Assembly: GCA_964487505.1 (NCBI GenBank)
Contig: CAZARD010000004.1
Coordinates: 1 to 64,000, forward strand
Direction: 5' to 3'
Length of the DNA stretch: 64,000 nucleotides
Origin: JAFDVJ01 sp964487505
GTDB lineage: Bacteria > Acidobacteriota > Blastocatellia > Pyrinomonadales > Pyrinomonadaceae
The notes beneath the pieces are model-generated. The model searched no databases, was not told the origin of the DNA, and was given only the letters and a program-made list of their open reading frames with translations. The stretch's first letter is position 1. The number at the start of each line of letters is the position of its first letter. Below are positions 17,721 through 25,838 of the stretch, one piece after another. Position numbers and translations under genes: made by a program.

Positions 17721-18170
17721 ATGTCTGAACTTAGCGACCTCTATCAGGAAGTCATTCTCGAACACAATAAGAACCCGCGGAATTTTAGAGAGATGCCGGG
17801 AGCCAATTTTCGGGCCGATGGGCATAATCCATTGTGTGGCGATCAGTTGAAGGTTTATCTTCACGTCGACGGAGATATCGTTACCGATGTGTCGTTCACG
17901 GGTTCCGGTTGCGCGATATCGAAAGCGTCGGCGTCAATGATGACTCAGGCCTTGAAGGGCAAGACGAAAGACGAGGCCGAAAGGCTTTTCGACGAGTTTC
18001 ACCGAATGGTCACCGGAAAGCTCGACATCGAAAACGAGGAAAATCATCTTGGCAAATTGCGGATCTTCGCCGGAGTTCTCGAGTTTCCCGCTCGTGTAAA
18101 ATGCGCCAGTCTCTCTTGGCATACCGTTCACGCGGCACTCCAAGGCGAGGAAGCGGTGTCGACCGAGTGA
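17721..18170 (+). CDS. sufU: SufU-type sulfur acceptor for SufS
   Basis: The 149-residue protein has the three conserved cysteines in NPLCGD, GSGCAISKASASMM and ARVKCASLSW, the aspartate after the first cysteine, and the SufU-specific insertion (DEAERLFDEFHRMVTGKLD). These features separate SufU from IscU. SufU is a zinc-bound sulfurtransferase that takes persulfide sulfur from SufS. It closes the suf operon; the next gene has its own promoter 150 bp downstream. Confidence 0.94.
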   Translation: MSELSDLYQEVILEHNKNPRNFREMPGANFRADGHNPLCGDQLKVYLHVDGDIVTDVSFTGSGCAISKASASMMTQALKGKTKDEAERLFDEFHRMVTGKLDIENEENHLGKLRIFAGVLEFPARVKCASLSWHTVHAALQGEEAVSTE

Positions 18171-18312
18171 ACCGGCATCGGCGGATTCTCCTCGTGTCAG
18201 ATAAATCCGGACTTTGCCAAATCGCCGTGGAGTATGCCTTCCGATGCCTGACTCGATCCTAACCAGGGCTTACCCCGAAGAACACCCGAAAAACCGCGAT
18301 CGGCATCTGCAC

Positions 18313-18340
18313 TTAACTAACTCGATTAAAGAGTTATACT
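18313..18340 (+). promoter_or_regulatory. Promoter and overlapping dyad of the menC-like gene
   Basis: TTAACT (18313-18318) and TATACT (18335-18340) are spaced 16 bp. The -10 ends 7 nt before ATG 18348, so the transcript is probably leaderless. The dyad TAACTC-n7-GAGTTA (18318-18336) covers the spacer and could be an operator. No Shine-Dalgarno precedes the gene. Confidence 0.5.
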
Positions 18341-18347
18341 TGTAGGT

Positions 18348-19454
18348 ATGCAAATCTCAAGGATCGAGCTTATCGAGATCAATCTCCCTTTGGTCCATTT
18401 TTTCGAAACCAGTTTCGGCAGAACCTACGAGAGGCGAATAATCCTCGTGCGTGTTGCGGACACCGACGGTGCCGAGGGCTGGGGCGAATGCACGGCCGGC
18501 GAGACCCCGTCCTATTCTGAAGAATGGACCGATTCTTGCTGGGAGGTTCTTGAGAAGATCCTGGCGCCGATGGTGATCGGACGCGAGGTTTCGTCGGCGA
18601 ATGAGATCTGGAACTTGATGAAGCCGGTTCGCGGCAATCGGATGGCGAAGGCCGCGATCGAGACCGCGTGTTGGGATCTCGAAGCCAAGAAGCTGAACGC
18701 GCCGTTGTGGCGGCATCTTGGCGGGGTCAACCGCGACATCGCCTGCGGGGTTTCGATCGGGATCCAGGACACGGTCGAGCAGTTGCTCGAAAAGATCCGG
18801 ACCGAACTCGACGCGGGCTACCAACGGATAAAGATCAAGATAGCGCCGCATTGGGATTTTGAGGTCATCAGGCGCGTTCGCGAGACGTTCGGGGACATCC
18901 CGCTGATGGGTGACGCGAATTCCGCATACACGTTGGCCGATGTTGAGCTTTTCAAACGTATGGACGACTTCGGGCTGACGATGTTCGAGCAACCTTTGCC
19001 GCACGATGACATCATCGATCATGCGAAGCTTCAGCAGCAGATTAAGACGCCGATTTGTCTCGATGAGCCGATAAAGTCGCCCGACGACGCACGCAAGGCG
19101 ATCGAACTGAGGTCGGGAAGGATCATCAATCTCAAGAACGGCCGCGTCGGCGGTCACAACCAATCGAAAGCGATCGAGAAGATCGCGCGAGAGGCCGGGA
19201 TACCGGTATGGTGCGGAGGAATGCTGGAATCCGGCATCGGACGTGCCCACAACATTGCGATCTCGACGCTAGCGGGCTACACGATGCCGGGAGACGTGTC
19301 CGCTTCGAAGCGCTATTGGCACGAAGATATCATTGAGCCGGCGGTCGAGGTTTCGGCAAACGGGACCATCACGGCGCCTGACAGCCCTGGAATCGGATTC
19401 GAGGTGAAGGAAGACAGGATCGCTCGCGCTGCCGTTCGCCGAAGGACGGTTTGA
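18348..19454 (+). CDS. menC: MenC-like enolase-superfamily enzyme (o-succinylbenzoate synthase or N-succinylamino acid racemase)
   Basis: The 368-residue protein is an enolase-superfamily member of the muconate-lactonizing subgroup. Catalytic residues are visible: K162 and K164 (KIKIKI), metal ligands D189 (GDAN), E214 (FEQP) and D239 (LDEP), and K263 (NLKNGRVGG). The closest pattern is the MenC class that makes o-succinylbenzoate for menaquinone; the same class includes N-succinylamino acid racemases, which cannot be separated by eye. No other men genes are near. It is transcribed alone between its own promoter and a bidirectional terminator. Confidence 0.85.
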   Translation: MQISRIELIEINLPLVHFFETSFGRTYERRIILVRVADTDGAEGWGECTAGETPSYSEEWTDSCWEVLEKILAPMVIGREVSSANEIWNLMKPVRGNRMAKAAIETACWDLEAKKLNAPLWRHLGGVNRDIACGVSIGIQDTVEQLLEKIRTELDAGYQRIKIKIAPHWDFEVIRRVRETFGDIPLMGDANSAYTLADVELFKRMDDFGLTMFEQPLPHDDIIDHAKLQQQIKTPICLDEPIKSPDDARKAIELRSGRIINLKNGRVGGHNQSKAIEKIAREAGIPVWCGGMLESGIGRAHNIAISTLAGYTMPGDVSASKRYWHEDIIEPAVEVSANGTITAPDSPGIGFEVKEDRIARAAVRRRTV

Positions 19455-19473
19455 ACTCGCGTGATCTTAAGAA

Positions 19474-19514
19474 CAAAAAAAACGCCGACGGAAACTTTCC
19501 GGCGGCGTTTTCTT
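19474..19514. terminator. Bidirectional terminator between menC and the GWxTD gene
   Basis: AACGCCG and CGGCGTT with an inner GGAAA/TTTCC helix form a stem flanked by A7 on the left and TTTT on the right. It serves the convergent menC-like (plus) and GWxTD (minus) genes. Confidence 0.85.
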
Positions 19515-19533
19515 GTTATGGGATCTCCGTCGT

Positions 19534-21165
19534 CTATTCAACGATCGAGAACTTCTCGGCTCGCTCCATAGTTTGGCCCGACACGCGATCTTTGATCCGG
19601 ATCTTGATCTCGTAATCGCCCGTCGCCAGATTGTCGGTCGAAAGCAATCTCGCGAGCGTCAGACGCTGGCCCGAATCGCTGAGACCTTCCCAGTTCTCCG
19701 GTTGCCGCAAAAGCTCCTTGCCGCCTTTGGTGATGACATACTCGACATCGACCGCCGGACGCAGGGTTGTCTGATCGATACCGGCGTTGTAGACCTGCAT
19801 ATAGATGCCGACTTCCTGTCCTTTGCGGAAGACGCCGCTCAGGTTCGGTATCACTTTCGCGGTGCCGATCACGAACATCGAGCCGATGTCGCGTTCATTC
19901 GTCGTGCGGAGTTTCGTGGCGATGATCAGCGACGAAGTGTCGAGCTTCTTGTCATCGTATTTCGGCAATGTGAACCCGAAGCTTCGGATGCCCTTGTTGC
20001 CCGAAACAACATCGCGCACGACGACGTCGACCTTGTAGGTACCCGGGGTCAACGCGATCGCCTTCTGGTAAACGGACTTCTTTTCGCGGGCTTCGGCAAG
20101 TTCGTCGCTGGTCGATGTCGTCGCGACCGAATCTTCAAAGATCCCCGAACGCTTGCCCGAAACCGCCATGATGCGGCCAAAGATGTTCATGCGGGCCGTC
20201 GGGAGTCCGCCAACGCTCTCGAACACGAGATCCTTGTTCTCGGCCTGGACCGTGAACGTCGTCATCACGCTGCTGTCGGATTGCCGAAAATAATCGACCC
20301 GAAGCTGGAAATCAAGCGGATTGTTGTCGATCACAGCAGATTCCGAGCCGACAAGATTCTGGAGATCCGTGTACTTGACCTGCGGCGGCCGCTGCAGGTT
20401 CGCGATGATCTCCATCCGGCGGAACGGCGAATCCTGTTCGCGCATATACGTCGCGTTGCTTTGATACTGTCCCGTGATGCGATCGGCCTTGTTGCCGAGA
20501 CCCAACGATTCGGCGGTCGTCAGACCGGCGCCGGGGACCATCAAAAGGGCGTCTTTTTCATATGGCGAGCGGGCGATTCGGTACTCGCCCGTACCGGTCG
20601 GATCGACGAATTCGATCTCGATTCCGTCGCCGACTCCGTCAAGATGGCGATAGAACCAGATCTCGAACGGATAAGTGGTCGTCGATCCGCCGCCTTCGTA
20701 GCTCGGGCGATCGTAAGCTCCGCCGGAAGGATGGGATTCGATCGAATCGGGCTTGCCCCAAGTGATATAGATACGACCGCGATCGGTCATCCAGCCCGGG
20801 ATCCCGGACGCGAAATGCTCATTGGCGTAGGCGATCCGCTCGTAGTACTCTTCGCGAAACTCGTTCTCTTCGGTGTCCGGATTGGGATCGCGGCGGCGCC
20901 AGAAATTCTCGATGAAGTTCTCGCGTTCTTCGTCCGTCTTCAGGGCCTTGAAAGCGCGGCGCTCTTCCGGTGTGATCAGATACGAAACGTCTTTCTTGAG
21001 CCAGTCTTCGTAGACCTTCTTGACCTCGTCTTTTACTTTGCGTACTTTATCGTCGACGTTCTGGGTCGGCGTTTCTTTTGGGGTCTGCGCGATGGCGAAC
21101 GGCGCGAACGAAGCGATGATCGACACCAGCAAGGTCAGACTGCGAACGAAATTTCTCTTGGACAT
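19534..21165 (-). CDS. Exported GWxTD domain protein
   Basis: The 543-residue protein has a signal peptide (SKRNFVRSLTLLVSIIASFA, cut near AIAQ) and a GWxTD domain with the signature GWMTDRGRIYITWGKPDSIE preceded by a conserved acidic helix (EERENFIENFWRRRDPNPD). The C-terminal half is beta-rich and repeats features of secreted Ig-like or Calx-type modules. The family is frequent in Acidobacteriota and Bacteroidota and has no known activity. ATG 21165, with GGAG about 9 nt ahead, is preferred over TTG 21180. Confidence 0.85.
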   Translation of the reverse strand: MSKRNFVRSLTLLVSIIASFAPFAIAQTPKETPTQNVDDKVRKVKDEVKKVYEDWLKKDVSYLITPEERRAFKALKTDEERENFIENFWRRRDPNPDTEENEFREEYYERIAYANEHFASGIPGWMTDRGRIYITWGKPDSIESHPSGGAYDRPSYEGGGSTTTYPFEIWFYRHLDGVGDGIEIEFVDPTGTGEYRIARSPYEKDALLMVPGAGLTTAESLGLGNKADRITGQYQSNATYMREQDSPFRRMEIIANLQRPPQVKYTDLQNLVGSESAVIDNNPLDFQLRVDYFRQSDSSVMTTFTVQAENKDLVFESVGGLPTARMNIFGRIMAVSGKRSGIFEDSVATTSTSDELAEAREKKSVYQKAIALTPGTYKVDVVVRDVVSGNKGIRSFGFTLPKYDDKKLDTSSLIIATKLRTTNERDIGSMFVIGTAKVIPNLSGVFRKGQEVGIYMQVYNAGIDQTTLRPAVDVEYVITKGGKELLRQPENWEGLSDSGQRLTLARLLSTDNLATGDYEIKIRIKDRVSGQTMERAEKFSIVE

Positions 21166-21296
21166 AACAAAAAACTCCAACCAATAGTTAATTGTGCTCT
21201 GTGAACCTAGGCTTGCAATGAAGCAAATATCGATTCTAGACAGTATTCTGCATTAGTTCAAGATGCTTGGGGGACGTTCTTGGGTTGCCTGATCGG

Positions 21297-22328
21297 TCAA
21301 ACGACGGGATCGGGAACGCGCTTCTTGCCGAACAGCCAGGCGACGAAGATCGAGATTGCATAGAGCAGCATCATCGGTGCCGCGAAGAGCATCATATTCG
21401 GGATGTCGCCGGTCGGCGAGATAACAGCAGCGGCGATCAGGATGATTATCGTTGCGAATTTCCAGCTCTTTGCCAGAAAACCCGCCGTCACGAGCCCGAT
21501 CCGCGCGAGTACGTACGTGATCGCCGGCATCTGGAAGATCAGACCCATTGCCAGCATTATCAGCGTGATGAAATCGAAATAGTCGGTTGCCCGGAGCATC
21601 AATCGGAAGTCCTCGCCGAGCCAGAGCAGGTATCTGACAGCCGGCGGAAACAGGACGTAATAGGCGAACGCTGCGCCGAGGACGAACGAGATCGTCGACA
21701 GGCCGATGAACGGCGTCACGTACTTTCTTTCATGCCGGTAAAGCGCCGGAGAGATAAAAGCCCAGATCTGCCAAAGAAGAAACGGCACGCTAAGCGCGAT
21801 CGCCGCATAGAGCGAGACGGTCACATAAAGAGTGAAGGGTTCGACCGCGGTCGTGACGATCAATTGCTCGTCGCTGCTCGCGGTTCGTGCGGTGGCAGTC
21901 GTGAGTTCCGCCACCTGGGTGCCTTTCGGCACGAGGTATGTGCCAACCAGAAGGTCCTCATCGGCAACGATACAGAAGCTCGATTCTTTGCATTTCTCGA
22001 CGCGCGCTCGAACGGTTGTGCCGACGGGCACGACGACCGTACCCAAACTCGTCGCACGGTCGAAAACGTAGCTTCCGGAATCGCCCTCTTTGAGAATCGA
22101 AAAGCTGGCCTTGTTTTCAACCCGGCGCTGGGTCGCTTCGGCGAGTTCCCGCTGAACGGGGACGGCAAGAAAGTTGTAGATCCGGTCCGAGACGGTCCAG
22201 CAGAGAATGAACGCGACGCCTATTATCAGAACGGAACGCACGAGCCGGCGTCGAAGTTCATCGAGATGGTCGAGGAACGACATCTGGGCGCCAAGTTCGT
22301 CTTCTGTTGTATTTGCTATCGAACTCAT
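21297..22328 (-). CDS. tatC: Twin-arginine translocase subunit TatC with enlarged periplasmic loop
   Basis: The 343-residue protein begins with the TatC signature SFLDHLDELRRRLVRSVLII and has six membrane segments with EPFTLYVTVSLYAAIALSVP, FISPALYRHERKY and the C-terminal SPTGDIPNMMLFAAPM. It is about 90 residues longer than usual TatC. The extra length is one block between the first membrane helix and the EPF motif (residues 58-147), rich in beta strands and carrying two cysteines (KCKESSFC). TatC binds twin-arginine signal peptides and recruits TatA. The gene is 28 bp after tatA/B on the same strand. Confidence 0.93.
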   Translation of the reverse strand: MSSIANTTEDELGAQMSFLDHLDELRRRLVRSVLIIGVAFILCWTVSDRIYNFLAVPVQRELAEATQRRVENKASFSILKEGDSGSYVFDRATSLGTVVVPVGTTVRARVEKCKESSFCIVADEDLLVGTYLVPKGTQVAELTTATARTASSDEQLIVTTAVEPFTLYVTVSLYAAIALSVPFLLWQIWAFISPALYRHERKYVTPFIGLSTISFVLGAAFAYYVLFPPAVRYLLWLGEDFRLMLRATDYFDFITLIMLAMGLIFQMPAITYVLARIGLVTAGFLAKSWKFATIIILIAAAVISPTGDIPNMMLFAAPMMLLYAISIFVAWLFGKKRVPDPVV

Positions 22329-22356
22329 AACTCCCGGGGTAACAATTTTTCACAAC

Positions 22357-22770
22357 TTACAACCAGTCCCGTTTCTCGTTTCGGGGAATCGCAGCTTCCG
22401 TTGGAGCGTGCGACTGGCCAGGCAGATCGATGTCGCCGGCGTCGGGTTCGTCGGCAGCTTGCGGAGAAGTCGCGGTGATCGCGGCCTTGCCAAAGTCGCT
22501 CGCTTCGAGTGTTTTCACTTCCGGGAGTTCGACCGGGTTCGATTTCGCGATCGAGTTTGAAACAGGCTCTTCTTTCTCGAGATTCTCGAAATCGACTTCT
22601 TTCTCCCAGGTTGATTTGAATTCGTTGGTCGCGCGGCGGAATTCAGCCATCGTTTTGCCGATAGTTCGGGCGATCTGCGGGAGTTTGCGCGGGCCGAAGA
22701 TGATCAGCGCGATGACGCCGATCAGCAACAACTCCTGCATTCCCAATGATTCGCCTATAAACAGTAGCAT
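22357..22770 (-). CDS. tatA: Sec-independent translocase subunit TatA/TatB
   Basis: The protein has one N-terminal membrane helix (MQELLLIGVIALIIFGPRKL), the FGPRKLP hinge, and an amphipathic helix (ARTIGKTMAEFRRATNEFKS), followed by a long acidic unstructured tail. The FGPRKLP motif fits TatA, whereas the tail length fits TatB, so it may do both jobs. It precedes tatC by 28 bp. ATG 22770 or GTG 22773 both lie 7 nt after a -10-like hexamer (TATACA or TAATAT), so the transcript may be leaderless. Confidence 0.85.
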   Translation of the reverse strand: MLLFIGESLGMQELLLIGVIALIIFGPRKLPQIARTIGKTMAEFRRATNEFKSTWEKEVDFENLEKEEPVSNSIAKSNPVELPEVKTLEASDFGKAAITATSPQAADEPDAGDIDLPGQSHAPTEAAIPRNEKRDWL

Positions 22771-22804
22771 CACGATCTGTATATTATGCCTGTTTTGGAC
22801 CGCA

Positions 22805-23833
22805 TTAATCCACGCTCAGGAGAAAATTCTCGCGTTTCGAGACGCGGCCGACGACTGAAGCGCCCGGAAGCGCCGAAAGCAACTCGGCGGCTCGCGGTTC
22901 GGCAACACTGATCAGAAGGCCGCCGGCCGTTTGCGGGTCGAACAATGCGCTCTGCATCTCGCGCGTCACGGAATCGGAGAACTCGATCGTGTCGCCGACG
23001 TAAGCGCGATTGTTCCGGTCGCCGCGCGTCAGCATCTTTTGAGCTATCAGTTCGAGGACATTGGGAAGCAAGGGAACGCTGCCTGATGCAAGTTCAAAAG
23101 TGACGTCGCTCGCTTTAGCCATCTCGTAGGCGTGTCCGAGGAGACCGAAGCCGGTGATGTCCGTACAGGCGCTGGCGGCAACGGCGGTCATCGCGATGGA
23201 GGCTTCCCGCGCGGAGGTCGTCATCGCATTCATTGCCGCCAGGATCGATTCAGGCGGCGCCTTCTCGAACTTGATTCCGGTGCTGATAACACCCGTGCCG
23301 ATCGGTTTGGTGAGAATCAACAGATCGCCGACCCGTGCTCCCGCGTTGGTGATAACTCTTTTAGGGTCAACAGTTCCGGTTATCGAGTAGCCGAACTTGA
23401 TCTCCTGGTCGTCGATCGAGTGGCCACCCAGGACGACGACGCCTTCGGAGTTGAGCGCTTCCTGGCCGCCTTTCAGGATCTCGCCAAGAATGTCCCAGTC
23501 GCCTTTCTGCGGGAAGCAAACGATTGATAGGGCCGTGATCGGCTTGCCTCCCATTGCGTAGATGTCGTTGAGTGAATTGATCGCAGCGATGCGGCCGTAA
23601 GTGTACGGATCGTCGGCAACCGGAGTGAAGAAATCGAGTGTCTGGACCAGCGCCGTTCGGTCATCGAGACGAAATACGCCCGCGTCGTCGGCTGTGTCGA
23701 AACCGACGATCACGTTCGCGCTCAATTGGCTCTGATTCGGAAGTTTGCTCAAAACTTGAGCAAGGTCGCTCGGGGCGAGTTTCGCCACTCAACCCGCGCA
23801 GGAAACCATTTCCGTCAATCGTTGTTTTGACAT
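22805..23833 (-). CDS. selD: Selenophosphate synthase SelD, selenoprotein with in-frame UGA
   Basis: From ATG 23833 the frame reads MSKQRLTEMVSCAG, then TGA at 23791-23789, then VAKLAPSDLAQVL and a complete SelD. The UGA falls where SelD enzymes have the catalytic Cys or Sec, three residues before the essential lysine (Sec15, K18; the pattern C-x2-K). Read as selenocysteine the protein has 342 residues, normal for the family. Starting at GTG 23788 instead would remove the active site. Domain marks include DDAGVFRLDD, GRIAAINSLNDIYAMGG, GTGVISTG and FDPQTAGGLL. It makes selenophosphate for Sec-tRNA and selenouridine. A short hairpin follows the UGA at the expected distance. Confidence 0.92.
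23758..23771 (-). promoter_or_regulatory. Candidate bacterial SECIS hairpin in selD
   Basis: GAGC-GACCTT-GCTC (minus strand) starts 17 nt after the UGA codon, the distance at which SelB-binding hairpins sit in bacterial selenoprotein mRNAs. The stem is only 4 bp and the loop lacks a clear GU, so support comes mainly from position. Confidence 0.4.
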
Positions 23834-23841
23834 AGTTATAG

Positions 23842-23874
23842 CTAACTTATTGTTAACTTATTGCTAACTTATTG
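23842..23874. repeat. 11-bp tandem repeat upstream of selD
   Basis: Three head-to-tail copies of CTAACTTATTG (the middle one TTAACTTATTG) end 8 bp before the selD ATG on the minus strand. The period equals about one helical turn, as for stacked regulator sites. No Shine-Dalgarno is seen for selD. Confidence 0.75.
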
Positions 23875-23917
23875 CAAACACTCGACTTAGCGCGATGCTT
23901 AAGTTCGTGTTTCGCGT

Positions 23918-24802
23918 CTATCGGCCCTTCAAGATCAAATCGTAGATGCGCGAAAGATCCTCGTCGCCGTAATATTCGATCATGATCTTTCCGCCGCGTC
24001 CCCGGGGGTTCGGCGCGATCTGGACGTTGGTGCCGAAATGGCGGCGGAGTTTTCCCTCGGCGGCTTTGACGTTCGCGTCCGGCTTGGCAAGCAGTTTGTT
24101 TTTTGTTTTGCTCAAGTCAGCGGCACGACGCTTCGCTGCTTTCTCAGTCTCCCGGACCGAGAGCCCCATTTCGATCACTTTTCTCGCGATTCGGCGTTGC
24201 GCATCGGCGTCTTCGCCCATCAAAAGGGCGCGGCCGTGGCCGGCTGAAAGCTTCTGCTCTTCGATCAGGCGTTGGATATCGGCCGGCAATTTCAGGAGCC
24301 GCAGCGAAGTAGCAACAAGTGTCCGGTCTTTGCCGACGCGTTCGGCGATCATTTCCTGGGTCAGACCCAGCTCATCAATTAATTTGCGATACGCGCGTGC
24401 CTCTTCGATGGCATTGAGTTCCTGGCGCTGAATATTCTCGATCAATGCCAGTTCAAGCAGTTTCTCGTCGGAGACTTCTTTGATGACGGCGGGAATCCGC
24501 GTGAGCCCGGCGCGCTGCGATGCCCTCCAACGGCGCTCGCCCGCGACGATCTCGTAAGAATTGCTTCTGCGCCGAACGACGATCGGCTGTACGATGCCGT
24601 TCGCCCGAATCGATTGCGCGAGTTCTTCGAGATTTTCTTCGGTGAATCGGGTTCTCGGCTGTTCGGGATTAGGCGTAATTAGATCGATATCGAGCTCGAG
24701 AGATCCCGAGTTCGCAGCGCTATTCGGTAGAGCAGGGTTGGCAATAAGGTTCTCTTCGGTGATGAGGGCGCTGAGGCCGCGTCCAAGTGCTTTTCTAGCC
24801 AT
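23918..24802 (-). CDS. parB: Chromosome partitioning protein ParB
   Basis: The 294-residue protein has the N-terminal ParA-stimulating peptide (MARKALGRGLSALI), the CTPase/ParB domain (NPEQPRTRFTEENLEELAQS, then GIVQPIVVRR and EIVAGERRWRASQRAG), a helix-turn-helix (LTQEMIAERVGKDRTLVATS) and a C-terminal dimer domain. It loads at parS and slides as a clamp to organise the origin region. The start overlaps the parA stop by 8 bp, so the two are one operon. Two palindromic parS candidates lie upstream of parA. Confidence 0.95.
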   Translation of the reverse strand: MARKALGRGLSALITEENLIANPALPNSAANSGSLELDIDLITPNPEQPRTRFTEENLEELAQSIRANGIVQPIVVRRRSNSYEIVAGERRWRASQRAGLTRIPAVIKEVSDEKLLELALIENIQRQELNAIEEARAYRKLIDELGLTQEMIAERVGKDRTLVATSLRLLKLPADIQRLIEEQKLSAGHGRALLMGEDADAQRRIARKVIEMGLSVRETEKAAKRRAADLSKTKNKLLAKPDANVKAAEGKLRRHFGTNVQIAPNPRGRGGKIMIEYYGDEDLSRIYDLILKGR

Positions 24803-25556
24803 GGTTCAGTATCTCCTTTGCAAGTTCAATGTAAGCTTCGGCTCCGCGGGAGCGGATGTCGTAGAGAATTATCGGCTTGCCGTGGCTCGGTGCTTCGGCC
24901 AGCCGTACGTTTCGAGGAATTACGGCTTTTAGTACCTGTGAGCCGTAAAAATCGCGAAGGTCCTGCGCGACGGCGGACGAAAGATTCGTGCGCTCGTCAA
25001 ACATTGTGAGTAGCAGGCCTTCGATCGCCAGTTGCGGGTTCAGCCCGCGGCGAAGTCTGGCAAGAGTGTCGAAAAGCTCGGTCACGCCTTCAAGTGCGAA
25101 ATACTCGCATTGGATCGGCACCAGCAGGGAATCGGCCGCCGTCAGGCCATTGATAGTTAAGAGTCCCAGTGAGGGCGGGCAGTCTATTATTATGTAGTCG
25201 AACTTTTCGCGCAACGGTTCGAGAATGCTTTTTAGCTTATACTCACGGCGCTCGGTCTCGACGAGTTCGATCTCGGCGCCGGCGAGGTTCTTGTCGGCCG
25301 GAAGTACGAAAAGCAACGGCAATTCGGTCGGCGCAATAATATTCTCGGGATTTTCGTTGAGCGCTATCGCGTTGTAAATGGTCTTGCGATTGAGGCCGCG
25401 TTGAATGCCGGAGCCCGATGAGGCGTTGCCCTGCGGGTCGGCATCGACCAAAAGGATCTTTTTCTCTTCTACGGCAAGCGCAGCAGCCAGATTGACGGCG
25501 GTTGTGGTTTTGCCGACGCCGCCTTTTTGATTTGCAATTGCGATTATCTTTGCCAT
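24795..25556 (-). CDS. parA: Chromosome partitioning ATPase ParA/Soj
   Basis: The 253-residue protein has the deviant Walker A KGGVGKTTTAVNLAAALA, the A' motif DADPQGNASSG, and Walker B DYIIIDCPPSLGLLTINGL. The length fits chromosomal Soj-type ParA without an N-terminal regulatory domain. It binds the nucleoid as an ATP dimer and moves ParB-parS complexes. It overlaps parB at its 3' end. Confidence 0.96.
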   Translation of the reverse strand: MAKIIAIANQKGGVGKTTTAVNLAAALAVEEKKILLVDADPQGNASSGSGIQRGLNRKTIYNAIALNENPENIIAPTELPLLFVLPADKNLAGAEIELVETERREYKLKSILEPLREKFDYIIIDCPPSLGLLTINGLTAADSLLVPIQCEYFALEGVTELFDTLARLRRGLNPQLAIEGLLLTMFDERTNLSSAVAQDLRDFYGSQVLKAVIPRNVRLAEAPSHGKPIILYDIRSRGAEAYIELAKEILNHG

Positions 25557-25805
25557 TGAAGAAAAGAAGCCAAGCCGTCTAGATTAACTGCGCTGCGGCG
25601 CCATAGCGAACAGTAACGCGAACAAGACACACGGTCACGAGAAAGCCCGGCGAAATTGATTAGCATCGCCGGCGGAAATACAAGTCTCTTGCTTTTGCTC
25701 GTGCTCTTGCTCGTGCTGTGAAATCAGTGTTTCGACGCAACAGTTACGCTGAAAGTACCACAAAGAAACGCCAGTGAAAAACCAAACGGCACAGAATTGC
25801 TAAAA

Positions 25806-25821
25806 TGTGGAACGTTCCACA
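25806..25821. promoter_or_regulatory. Candidate parS site 1
   Basis: TGTGGAACGTTCCACA is a perfect 16-bp palindrome. The same 16-mer recurs 36 bp away. Typical parS is TGTTCCACGTGGAACA; this is the same two half-sites in reversed order. Its place 250 bp from parA supports a centromere role. Confidence 0.6.
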
Positions 25822-25838
25822 CTTTCCGCAATCGGCCA

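Noticed and set aside
19513..21204. Long plus-strand open frame (563 codons) opposite the GWxTD gene
   Set aside because: It is the antisense frame of a recognised protein gene; its translation is rich in Arg/Asp/Ile runs typical of mirrored GC-rich codons and matches no family.
25680..25720. Short GCTCGTGCTCTTGCTCGTGC repeat between parA and mnmG
   Set aside because: Simple low-complexity stretch without symmetry or link to a start codon; not enough to call a site.
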